Of a stretch of DNA of 64,000 nucleotides, positions 33,395 to 43,092 are shown one piece after another (within the stretch, counting starts at the first letter, position 1; the number at the start of each line of letters is the position of its first letter). The DNA comes from Notolepis coatsorum. Taxonomy: Eukaryota > Chordata > Actinopteri > Aulopiformes > Paralepididae. Under the pieces are notes generated by a model. That model had not been told where the DNA came from. It did not search any database and worked only from the letters and a program-made list of their open reading frames with translations. The position numbers and the translations under genes are program-made. The DNA lies in the NCBI GenBank assembly GCA_963971535.1, contig OZ020589.1, positions 89,080,183 through 89,144,182 of the forward strand, read 5' to 3'.

Positions 33395-33860
33395 GGACTG
33401 GGCTCTCTCTCTCCCCTCAGGGTCAGCTGTGCTGGACTGGGCACTCTCTCTCCCCTCAGGGTCAGCTGTGCTGGACTGGGCTCTCTCTCTTCCCTCAGGG
33501 TCAGCTGTGCTGGACTGGGCTCTCTCTCTCCCCTCAGGGTCAGCTGTGCTGGACTGGGCGCTCTCTCTCCCCTCAGGGTCAGCTGTGCTGGACTGGGCTC
33601 TCTCTCTCCCCTCAGGGTCAGCTGTGCTGGACTGGGCTCTCTCTCTCCCCTCAGGGTCAGCTGTGCTGGACTGGGCGCTCTCTCTCCCCTCAGGGTCAGC
33701 TGTGCTGGACTGGGCTCTCTCTCTCCCCTCAGGGTCAGCTGTGCTGGACTGGGCTCTCTCTCTCCCCTCAGGGTCAGCTGTGCTGGACTGGGCGCTCTCT
33801 CTCCCCTCAGGGTCAGCTGTGCTGGACTGGGCGCTCTCTCTTTCCTCAGAGTCAACTGCA
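33395..33860. repeat. 39-bp minisatellite
   Basis: About twelve copies of a 39-bp unit (GGTCAGCTGTGCTGGACTGG then a pyrimidine-rich CTCTCTCTCCCCTCAG part). Copies differ mainly at one position (GGGCTC, GGGCGC, GGGCAC). Since 39 is a multiple of three, frames stay open on both strands with 13-residue repeats such as SLPSGSAVLDWAL. I do not consider them proteins. Confidence 0.95.
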
Positions 33861-33933
33861 TAAGAAGAACATCAGCAATCAATAATAATGGCTTGAATTC
33901 ATACAGCGTTTTTCAGCCTTTTGAAAACACCCA

Positions 33934-33935
<2 letters not shown>

Positions 33936-34000
<65 letters not shown>

Positions 34001-34001
34001 T
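33936..34001. repeat. (AGT)n microsatellite
   Basis: About 21 uninterrupted AGT units. Confidence 0.97.
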
Positions 34002-35013
34002 TATTCAGTCATCATCTCACACAATACAATATACACCATCATTTAACAATATTTGATTTTACAGTGACTGAGAAGGTACAGACTGAAGCAATGCTTATAT
34101 AGCCTATGCCTGTCCTATATTCTTAACAAAAATTAAAAAAAAATTAAGACTCAAACAGTATTATAAAAGAAAATAGCAAAAAAAAACAGTATTATTCACC
34201 CTTGTAGTTTTCAAAAATAGCTTTACAAACCATTTTCTTAAAAACCAAAAGCGAATTACTCATTCTTAACTGTATATCAGCATTGTTCCACAAAGCGCTT
34301 CACAGAAACCATCAAGCATTCACACTCACACAGTCATACGCTACTGGTGGTCGTGAGCAGCATCAGCAAACACAGCTTCCCTGTGGCAGACTGACGGAAT
34401 CATGTCTGCTATTCAGCGCCAACCACCATCAACAACCTTCATAAATACATTCAACATTAATGGAATAGGCTAACTACCAACTTAGCTGTAGCAGTTAGCT
34501 GTTATATGCAATCACATTTGTTTAACTACGGGGTAGTAGTTGACCTAGTTGTTAGCTTAAGCTAGTTAGCTGTGGTTATCTACAAACATGTAGATGAGAC
34601 TAATCGAGAACATGGCTAACTGTTGGGAATTCTAAGGTACATCTTATTTAAGCATGTAAAATGGCAACTAATCAATTCAATCAATTAGATTACCAATATT
34701 ATATCAACATGAACATTTGAAAGGGAACATAATAGTATTTTATTTGAGTATTTACTATTATAATATTAGTAGCCAATTAATTTGCAGCCCGTCCTAGGTT
34801 CTGATTGGCTCTCTAGGTTCGCACTTTAGCTTCTGATGCTGTGGTGGGCACTAGTCCTAACATTGCTAACTAAACTTTTAGTCAGAGAAAAAACTTCACG
34901 AGTCACGACTATTTACGTCCACGTGCTGTAAGGAATCAGGAATACGGAAAGCACATTGTCTTGTAATAGAATGACTGAAATCACTGCAAGAACTAGTATA
35001 GGCTAGCTAGCCC
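34002..35013. other. hAT interior, non-coding
   Basis: AT-rich sequence with no recognised domain, inside the hAT element. The word TAGCTGTTATATG and similar TAGCT words recur at 34480-34570. Confidence 0.4.
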
Positions 35014-35244
35014 TCATGAACCGGCACACACCAACAGTAGAATATGCACTAGGCTACTGCACGCACCTGTCATGTTACTGTTGGTTCCTTCCACTTGAAC
35101 TTCATCATCATTAGCAGCAGCAGCTACTCTAACGCCAGCCCTTCCTCTACTAAACATGTCTGTAATTTTAGAACATTGTTCTGCGTCTTTTACTAGCAAT
35201 TCTAGCTTTTTCAGCTCCACCCTTTCTTTTTTTGCATTCTCCAT
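35014..35244 (-). pseudogene. hAT transposase N-terminal fragment
   Basis: The minus-strand frame MENAKKERVELKKLELLVKD then CSKITDMFSRGRAG resembles the short N-terminal Lys-rich segment with an ITDMF motif that precedes the zinc finger in ZMYM1-type hAT proteins as I recall them. Only about 76 codons remain, so there is no catalytic part. Confidence 0.5.
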
Positions 35245-35289
35245 TTCTGCGCTTCTAGGCCTACTCGCGGTTGGGAGGAAACGTGAATC

Positions 35290-36076
35290 TCATTCACTGA
35301 TGTCTCATGTCTCATTCAAGACTGGCTAACAAAAGCATGTCTTTCACTTAACACCAATAAAACAGTGTGTATGATGTTCACAAAGTCACCAGTAGAGGTC
35401 ACTCACTCTAATGTGTTTCTGGGAGAGGCGGAGCTGGACATTGTACATTAATTCAAGTATCTTGGGGTCACATTGGACTCTACATTGACCTTCAAAAAGT
35501 AATGTGAAGAAAGTGACAAACACAGTCAAGTTTAACATCGAAAACTTCAGGCAGATCAGGCCCTGCCTGCCAGTTAATGCTGCAAGGATGTTTCTGCATT
35601 CAATGATTTTATCACACATCGAGTACTGTTTTATCAACTGGTCTCTTTCATATGTCACTACTCTTACACCAATAGAATTACTCTACAAAAAAGCCATAAA
35701 AGTATTTGATAGGAAACCAATTTCATTTCATCACTGTAATGTTTTAGAAAAACATAACATGCTAAGTTTCGAGAATTTCCAAGTTTTCAAATATACTTGC
35801 TTCATGTACAAGGTTCTGCATGGACTTGCCCCTCCCCCATTGAATGAGTTCATCCAACAGAAAGGAGACACTGGCATTACCACCAGGGCCATCAGTAGAA
35901 GGGACTGTAAGGTGCCTTTTCGGTATACTACCATTGCAAAAACTGTGTTCTCTGTTAAAAGTGGTAACTACTGGAATAGCCTACCAGTTGTGATTAGAGA
36001 GTGCCCTACATACTCCATGTTCAAGACCCATCTTAAACTGCATCTTAAGGCAAACCAGAACTGTGATCATTTTTAA
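35290..36076 (+). mobile_element. LINE-C reverse-transcriptase fragment
   Basis: In-frame pieces read DWLTKACLSLNTNKTVCMMF near 35310-35380 and then, after a frame change near 35500, NFRQIRPCLPVNAARMF, ILSHIEYCFINW, and MYKVLHGLAPPPLNEF, ending in a GNYWNSLPVVIRE segment. This is the thumb and C-terminal region of a fish non-LTR reverse transcriptase distinct from LINE-A, -B and -D. It is 5' truncated and lies inside the hAT element. Confidence 0.8.
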
Positions 36077-36116
36077 TCTGATTTAGTTTATGCAACTTGT
36101 TTATTGTTTTATTGCC

Positions 36117-36625
36117 GGCCCACACACTGGCCCACACACCGGCCCACATAATGGCCCACACACCGGCCCACATACGGCCCACACACTGGCCCACACACTA
36201 CACCGGCCCACACACTACACCGGCCCACACACTGGCCCACACACTGGCCCACACACCGGCCCACACACTGGCCCACACACCGGCCCACACACTGGCCCAC
36301 ACACCGGCTCACACACCGGCCCACATACTGGCCCACACACTGGCCCACACACCGGCACACACACTGGCCCACATTAGTGGCCCACACACCGACTCACACA
36401 CCGGCCCACACACTGGCCCACAGACTGGCCCACATACTGGCCCACACACCGGCCCACATACTGGCCCACACACCGGCCCACAGACTGGCCCACATACTGG
36501 CCCACACACCGGCCCACATACTGGCCCACACACTGGCCCACATACTGGCCCACACACTGGCCCACATACTGGCCCACACACCGGCCCACATACTGGCCCA
36601 CACACCGGCCCACCACTGGCCCACA
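36117..36625. repeat. 12-bp minisatellite (GGCCCACACACC)
   Basis: Roughly forty copies of a 12-bp unit alternating ACC, ACT and TACT variants. Five copies of the same unit in the same orientation occur near the left end of the hAT at 32660-32722, so the array probably grew from a short subterminal repeat. The long Ala-His-Thr-Pro frames are artefacts. Confidence 0.95.
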
Positions 36626-36724
36626 TAAAAGTTTTTTTTTTTTTTTTGGACCAGCCCACTTTGGTTCCGGCCCATCGGGATTCGTCCCGAACGTCCCGAT
36701 GGCCAGTCCGCCACTGCACACATA

Positions 36725-37192
36725 CATACACACACAAGCACACGCACCCCTCCCTTCTCTTCCTTTGTCCATGTGGGGTATAAATGTCAACGTGTGTCAT
36801 CATTCTGTGAGAGGCTGAGCCCGTGGGCTCTTCTCTGCGTGTTCTTGTGTTCGACAATAAAGAAGTCTGAGAAATACAACTTTGTCGCTTGAATATCTGG
36901 TCAGCTGGTTCATACTAATATCAATCTAAAGGACTTGGGTGGATTGAATTCCCTTCAGTTCCAATACTATAATAGTCTAACAGGCTTTTCATCCTTGCCA
37001 GTGTATATACCCATGTCGCGCTAAAACATTAACTATTGTATGGCAGAGACAGAGTGCGTGTGTGTGTATGCGAGTTATGAACTACAGTATCAGCCACTGG
37101 CTGCTGTGTGACGAGTTTGGTGTTTTGGTCACCCGCACTGCTTTAGTTGACAACTTACGCATCGATGGCTTTGTGAAGGAAAGATGACGTTG

Positions 37193-37193
<1 letters not shown>
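36725..37193. other. Unclassified, possible LTR-like end
   Basis: GGTATAAATGTCAACG near 36777, then CGACAATAAAGAAGTCTGAG near 36854, have the look of a TATA box and a polyadenylation signal of an LTR, but no terminal dinucleotides or partner were found. Confidence 0.25.

Positions 37194-37284
<91 letters not shown>
37194..37284. repeat. (TC)n microsatellite with LINE-tail neighbour
   Basis: About 44 TC units followed at 37292-37345 by AATTCAAATGGGCTTTATTG, the same retroposon tail found beside the (TC)n block at 18340. Confidence 0.95.
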
Positions 37285-37285
<1 letters not shown>

Positions 37286-38116
37286 CTCTCTCAATTCAAA
37301 TGGGCTTTATTGACATGGGAAACATGCGTTTACATGGCCAAAGCCAAACAAAACAAAACAATCAAACAGAGAAATCAAAAGAAATCAGTACATTACAGAA
37401 GGAATTTCTTGTACAGTCTTCTGTACGGCTTCTCAGTTACAGTGGGTGACAATATTGTCACAAGGAAAGATGAAATTACATACCTACAGTAGGTTCCATC
37501 CTAGAGGCAAATCTTTCCTGTGACAAAATGGCATCCAATGTAATAAAAAAAGTCAACCAACGAACTAGATTCTTGTACCGGATCTCCTCTCTGGTAAACA
37601 AGAATACCCTGAAGACTCTGGCAGGAGCACTCATTCAAGGGTACTACGACTATGCTTGCACCTCATGGTACCAAAGCACCTCAAAGGTGCTAAAAACAAA
37701 ATTACAAACATCACAAAACAAACTGGTCAGACTACTGCTTGACCTTACTCCTAAAACCCACCTCACCCCTGTCCACTTTGACAACCTAGGATGGCTTAGA
37801 GTAGACGACAGAGTACAGCAACTTGCAATGGGCCTGGTCTACAAGATACACTACACGACTAAGGTACCCATGTACATGTCAAAATACTTCCCAAAGGTCA
37901 GTGAATACCACGATCACAACACCAGAGGGAGCTCCACAAATCATGTTAAACCCAGATTCGGCTCAAACAAGGGACTAAACACGTTTCGCAATTATGCCAC
38001 ATCAATGTGGAACGCCCTACCCAAAGCTGTAAAGGAATGTGAATCACTACCCACTTCCAAAACCACTCTCAAAGAACACCTACGGGAGACTACAATTCGA
38101 AACTGGCCCCTGTAAA

Positions 38117-38380
38117 TGTCCGGCCAAATCCTCCACGACCTTTCCATCACAGTCGAGAATGCAGCTGTGACCGCGTCCCCGACCGCCAAGAACCTTGGTG
38201 TTGTCCTCAACGAACAGTTGAACTTCTCCGCTCACATCGCAGCGACAACCAGAACCTGCAGATTCCTCTTGAGCAACGTCAGAAGGATCCGCCCCTTCCT
38301 GACAAAAGAAGCCACCCAACTCCTCGTCCAATCAACAGTCATCTCCCGCCTCGACTACTGCAACGCACTGCTTGCCACCC
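38117..38380 (+). mobile_element. L2/Rex-like LINE segment embedded in LINE-B
   Basis: Open frame encoding AKNLGVVLNEQLNFSAHIAA then CRFLLSNVRRIRPFLTKEAT and VISRLDYCNALLA, the motif order of L2/Rex-type reverse transcriptases, unlike LINE-B. It lies between LINE-B stop-codon sequence and LINE-B 3'UTR. The right junction is a C-run. Confidence 0.8.
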
Positions 38381-38628
38381 CCCCCCCCCACCCACCCAAT
38401 CCCACCCCACCTCCTCCAATGTACAGTTTCTACGTCAAATGTATATACTCGCTTTTCTGGACTCTTTTTGTATCACAAACGGTATTGTATTTGCAAATCT
38501 GGTATGTCATAAATGTATAGATGTAGCAGTACTATCTATCTGTATGTCATATATGTCCTGATGAATTGAAAATGGGGGACCCTGATGTAAACAAGACGAA
38601 AGTCTTCCTCTGGTCTGCATCCCCTTAA

Positions 38629-40041
38629 CTCTTTCAGTGCCACTCACGAGATTTCTCTGGTTTTTTTATAGGTGGTTGCGTGCCACTCACGAGATTTCTC
38701 GGAATTATTATTATTATAATTTTTTTGTGATCTGAAAAATGATTGCGTCACCCGAGCCTACCCGAGTATAGCCGAGCTGCGCCGGTGATCACTGTGGAAA
38801 AAAGCGCCCCCTGTCGTCTCCCAGATGACATAAGTGATTTTGGAATGGACTCAATGAAAATGAATGGGGAAAAAAATCCGGTACTCCACATTTTCCAGTT
38901 CACTGATCCAGCCGGGGTTACCACAGTTCATTCTGGAGCCTCAGATCCCCGCGGATCATGGAGATCTACAGTGTCGCGTTGGATCCATACACGTATCGAT
39001 TTTTTCGAATGGTGATCAGGAATTGGAATATACCAGTTGGATACCATCTGATGTCAGGTAAGGACTCTATGTTATCAGTGGTAGGATAATCGGAGTAAGT
39101 TTGATGAAGTTATAAGCTGTTTTGTGAAATGTGAGGAAATCAACGGAGCGATTATCAGTGCGCGGCCGTAATGTGCTTGCGTGCACGTATAATATTGATC
39201 ATCTAGCGTTTATTTGAAAACGATTCATAAAAAGGCAGACGAATATCAACGTTGTGGAATATTCCACTAAAAGACGATTTTCATAGAATGCTCTAGAATG
39301 AGCTGTTTTTTATATCAAAACGGGGGCTTTTCTAACTGCTCTGAAAACGGAAACGACGCGATAAAAAAACAATCTGCCTTCACAGCACTGACTGGAAAAT
39401 AGTCTTTGATAATGCGATGGGCAGATTAGACACATAGCCATAATTTAAAACATAGATTAGGCGAGGCGGTTAGGTGGCCGAGCGGAGATTGCGTTCGTCA
39501 CCAGCCCCGGAGCTGAGCTGGATTTGCCTGTTCGAATCCAGCTCACAGCTCCGGGGTTGTCACCAGCTTGGCTGGCCGTCTGCACTGATACAATTGGCTG
39601 TATCAGAGGGTGGGAGAAGCTGGCGGGGTGGGTCCGGGTCGTTGTAAACAGCGACTCCTACAGTTCGGTCGGGGCGCCTGCTAAGCGCGGATTGGACGTG
39701 AGGGGGATAGTGTGGTCCTCCCACACGCTACGCCCTCTCAATGAGAATCCGCGCTGCCAGGTGAAAAGAAGCGGTGATTGGCTGGACGTGTGTCGGAGGA
39801 AGCACGTGGTAGCCTCCACTCTCCCAGATGATCTGACTGTGGGGGGTAAGTGCGCAGCGACCAGGAAGGGACTGGGAATTGGCATACGACTAACATTGGG
39901 ATGGGAGAAAATCGGAGGAAAATGGAGGAAAAAAAAAAAAAAAAAAAAAAAAACATAGATTAGGCGATATTAACGTTAACATTGGCGCCGATGGTGGCAT
40001 TCAAGCGGTAAAACGGAAAACCAGGCGTGGCACTGAAAGAG
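38629..40041. mobile_element. TTAA-type MITE (piggyBac-like) with perfect ends
   Basis: Terminal inverted repeats CTCTTTCAGTGCCAC and GTGGCACTGAAAGAG lie inside TTAA at 38625-38628 and 40042-40045. Removing it restores the LINE-B sequence CCCCTTAACAATTGTG, found uninterrupted in the other LINE-B copies. This shows a precise TTAA duplication. No transposase. It contains a SINE (39465-39950). Confidence 0.93.
39465..39950 (+). mobile_element. tRNA-derived SINE
   Basis: The head GGCGGTTAGGTGGCCGAGCG and word GTTCGAATCC are A- and B-box-like. The body is the same as 22592-23091, with a long A-tail. The 17-bp target duplication begins AAACATAGATTAGG at 39448-39464 and 39951-39967. It is the youngest-looking SINE copy here, judging by its pure A-tail. 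Confidence 0.95.
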
Positions 40042-40123
40042 TTAACAATTGTGTGTATTGAGCTGTACTGTATTGTACCCATTCTGCAATCTGTTAATAA
40101 CGTTTTCAATCAATCAATCAATA

Positions 40124-40551
40124 CCCCCCCCCCATTTCCTCACTAATGGAACTGGTGTTGCAGAGTCACGTTAGTTAGTTAGATACTGTAGTTTAGCGTT
40201 AGCTGAACGGCTAACTGGCTAATGTTGGCCAGCGGCTACTAACGTTAGCCAGTTGATCAATTCATGTCTCCTCCTCGACTTCCACTGTTTGTTGATAACT
40301 GTGACGCGGCTCTCGCCTTCTGTAGTAGCGAAGCAAAGATAGTATCTGCTGTGTGCAGTGCACTGCTGACAGAAGTGGATGAGAGGAAATTATATGAATT
40401 AATCGGTTTTGACCGATGCAAAGACGCTAACAACAGATGCATCGCGAGTTCAACCTGAATTCTAGCCGATGCGCACTTATTCCACCGGTGCACTCGCATC
40501 GTGAAAGTTTATGCCGATGCACCGATGCGAATCGGTGAATCTTAACATCAC
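40124..40551. mobile_element. hAT-like remnant with one recognisable end
   Basis: GATGCACCGATGCGAATCGG then GAATCTTAACATCAC at 40517-40551 is the style of a fish hAT end. An upstream frame (40264-40458, LPLFVDNCDAALAFCSSEAK) is unrecognised. The left end is not seen. Confidence 0.4.

Positions 40552-40587
<36 letters not shown>
40552..40587. repeat. (TG)n microsatellite
   Basis: About 17 TG units. Confidence 0.9.
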
Positions 40588-40588
<1 letters not shown>

Positions 40589-40829
40589 AAATGTCAGAGT
40601 CACACTTCAGTTCCTCAGGAAGGAGCTCTGACCAAATAAGGAAAAAGCAGCTGATATTAATGTATACTACATATATACATTCCTACATTTGTCTGCATGG
40701 ATGAATGTCTGCTTGGATGAATGCGGGCGAATGTACTTATGCAAGTTCCACCAATTTGTTTTAGAGAGTGTGTGTTGATTGATTGATTGATTGATTGAAA
40801 ATTTTATTAACATATTGCAGAATGGGTAC

Positions 40830-42261
40830 TGTAACTGAGGGGTACAATTCCCTGACTGTATTACTAGATATGATACTTACTACCACTACCTTTGTACTTA
40901 ATATTCGGCCACCCAGTACACGGCATAAATATATTATCATAAACACTCTCACGTAGATGAAACGGATCCAACACAAATGTACGAAGTCGAAGTATGCGTT
41001 TATTACTACACAGCAATGGTGTGTAGAGCAAGCACTTAATCACTTAATTACATTTATGAATTGAAATAGTATGCACTTTTATGGCAAAGAGTATTCGTCG
41101 GTATATCAATAGAGAATGTCCAATCTCTGAAGGCGCAGGTGGTAAATATACGACCTGGAATAGTTAAGGAATAACAGCAATGATACTTTAATGATTATAG
41201 GCTGGATACACTAAGGGGGGGTTAATCCGGTCGCTTGTAAGCCGACAGGAGTAGGAGGGGGGGGGGGTAGAATCCGGCTGCCTCGTCCGGCCAAGGGTAT
41301 CCCAGGTGAACCCACTGTAGTGCCGTTCAATGCGCCGGCGATCCTTGGACCACAGATGAAAGCAGGTGGACTCTTTGTGGGCCGGCTCTCTCCGGTCCAC
41401 GGGGGAGAGACGTGAAGCGACCTCGTCTTGCAGAGCGTCTCCTCACCTTGCGTCCTCTCCAGGGGGGGGGGTTCCAACACACGGCAGTGTCGGGGGTCTT
41501 TATCCATGGAATAATCAAAGTATACAAAGCATAATCCGTGCCTGGGAAGGCGGGCTGTCGTCGGTAGAATAATCCGGTATACAGGTCCACTCGCTCGTCG
41601 GCTCTGGGGCTCCTCGGGTGCAGCTTCACATGGGGTCAACCACCCTGGGTAAGCAGCCAGTTCTCTGCCCGAAACGATGGGGTACTGACTACGGTAGTAT
41701 TCTCACCGCACGAAGCACTATATATTAACAGACTATTATTAGCTTAATAGACTACGTCCAACTCGACGATATAGTGCCAAATATGACTATTCAAATATTA
41801 ATATACACGATGTCTCAATACCGATGGTAGGCGAACTTGGCCTTACTCCCACACGTGGCGTCGCGGGGAGGCTTTACGTCTGTGACTCTATTGGAGGGTA
41901 AGAAACTGGACTGAAAAAAAAGTCCTACTTTAGTAGCGCAGTATATATACGCACTATGAACAAATAGTCCCATTAGTGGTGCGGTAGCCAGATTCCTACG
42001 CGGAACTAGGACTTGTTCGTACATGTGGAGCGGTACGTTTGAACTGGGTCTGAGGGGTATGGCAGCCTGGCACCAAGGTCTCGACCAATAGTAGAATGGA
42101 GACTATTATGGGATGTTCAGTAGGCTAGAATGGATATTCAATGCATATTGTACAAGGAATATACAAGGGATATCAGGGAATATTAGAGAATATACAAATA
42201 CAATTAAATATATATATATAAATAAATATATATATTCGGTTTAATCTGGCCCTTCACAACA
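40830..42261 (-). mobile_element. Solo LTR, BEL/Pao type (copy C), minus strand
   Basis: Reads TGTAACTGAGGGG at the left and CCCTTCACAACA at the right, the reverse complement of the LTRs at 51028 and 58787. The 5-bp duplication GGTAC lies at 40825-40829 and 42262-42266. No internal region. Its pre-insertion site is visible in the sister LINE-B copies. Confidence 0.93.
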
Positions 42262-42395
42262 GGTACAATACAGTACAGCTCAATACACACAATTGTTAAG
42301 GGGATGCAGACCAGAGAAAGACTTTCGTCTTGTTTACATCAGGGTCCCCCAATTTCAATTCATATCATAACATATGACATACATGACATACAGAT

Positions 42396-43089
42396 TGTCA
42401 CAATCTGCCTCAGGGACTCATGAACTCTCTGAACGGTGCTCTGCTGCCCCCTGGCGTAAATAATGGGGTTAATGACTTTGCTGGCTCCGGTCATGCATTT
42501 ATATCTGGTATGGGTTGCTATCACTAATATACTGTCTATGTTCATGTTGACTGTAATTTCTAATGTACTCCCTGTGTGTTTGCTATCGGTCCTGTGTGCT
42601 CCCCAGTATGTCCATATGTCCTAGTCTAGCCCTGTGTTCCCTGTGTATATTCATATGTTCGTCTAGTCCTGTATTCCCAGTGTTGTAGGATTATTCATGT
42701 GTCCTAGCCTGTCAGCCCCCAGCTGTTTCTTGTCAATAATTAGTGTCTGTATATCTACGTGCCGCCCCCCTGTTACCAGTGTTGCGCCATTGTTCTGTTT
42801 CACCCCTGTTATCCTGTCGTGCTTCTCTGTTCATCATTCGTGAAGGCTCTTTATCCCTTGTTTCCCCATCAGTCTGTTCCTACTTGCCTAGCCACATTTT
42901 CCAGCACAGCTGAGGTTTGATTTCCGTGTTTTGCAGTTCGCTTTTGTTTGTACCGTTCTAACGTGTATCTCTGTTTGCTACTGCTCAGTAAAGCCTGTTG
43001 GAACGTCAACTTGTGCCTCGTCTCTCTCACCCTTCTCTGTCCTGCAATTGAATCCTACATACTCTCAGCCAACACCCCCCATTATAACA
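42396..43089 (+). mobile_element. Putative LTR (Gypsy-like) inserted in LINE-B
   Basis: LINE-B similarity stops at CATACAGAT and a TGTCACAATCTGCCTC start follows. The segment ends TATAACA near 43089 just before an ATG. A CAGTAAAGCCTGTTGGAAC word at about 42987 looks like a polyadenylation-region element. A second LTR was not found, so this is inferred from style and from the break in LINE-B only. Confidence 0.4.
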
Positions 43090-43092
43090 GAA

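Larger units (their letters stand above)
32614..36716 (-). mobile_element. hAT transposon remnant swollen by tandem repeats
   Basis: Starts CAGTGGCGGACTGG and ends CCAGTCCGCCACTG. It is flanked by CACACATA at 32606-32613 and 36717-36724. On the minus strand near 35244-35014 it keeps a hAT N-terminal fragment. The rest is occupied by a CA tract, (TC)n, a 39-bp minisatellite, (AGT)n, a LINE fragment and a 12-bp minisatellite. The flanking duplication is repeat-like, so it is weaker proof than usual. Confidence 0.8.
37430..40120 (+). mobile_element. LINE-B copy, plus strand, with nested elements
   Basis: Plus-strand LINE-B: the ORF part at 37528-38115 encodes KKVNQRTRFLYRISSLVNKN, then GALIQGYYDYACTSWYQST, HFDNLGWLRVDDRVQQLA and TTKVPMYMSKYFPKVSEYH, the C-terminal domain of a Jockey/CR1-like reverse-transcriptase protein. 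The 3'UTR continues at about 38400-38624 and, after the TTAA MITE, at 40046-40120 with the AATCAATCAATCA tail. It is 5' truncated near 37430. A segment of a different LINE (38117-38380) replaces part of the UTR. Confidence 0.88.

Noticed and set aside
33395..33860. CRISPR-like array (also considered for the 30-bp and 33-bp arrays)
   Set aside because: Units are direct head-to-tail copies without unique spacers, in a eukaryotic genome.
33004..34102. Overlapping 250-290-codon frames on both strands
   Set aside because: Produced by a (TC)n tract plus a 39-bp repeat divisible by three. All frames stay open, so openness carries no information.
36097..36857. Ala-His-Thr-Pro and Cys-Gly-Pro-Val repeat frames
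   Set aside because: Translation of a 12-bp minisatellite on both strands.
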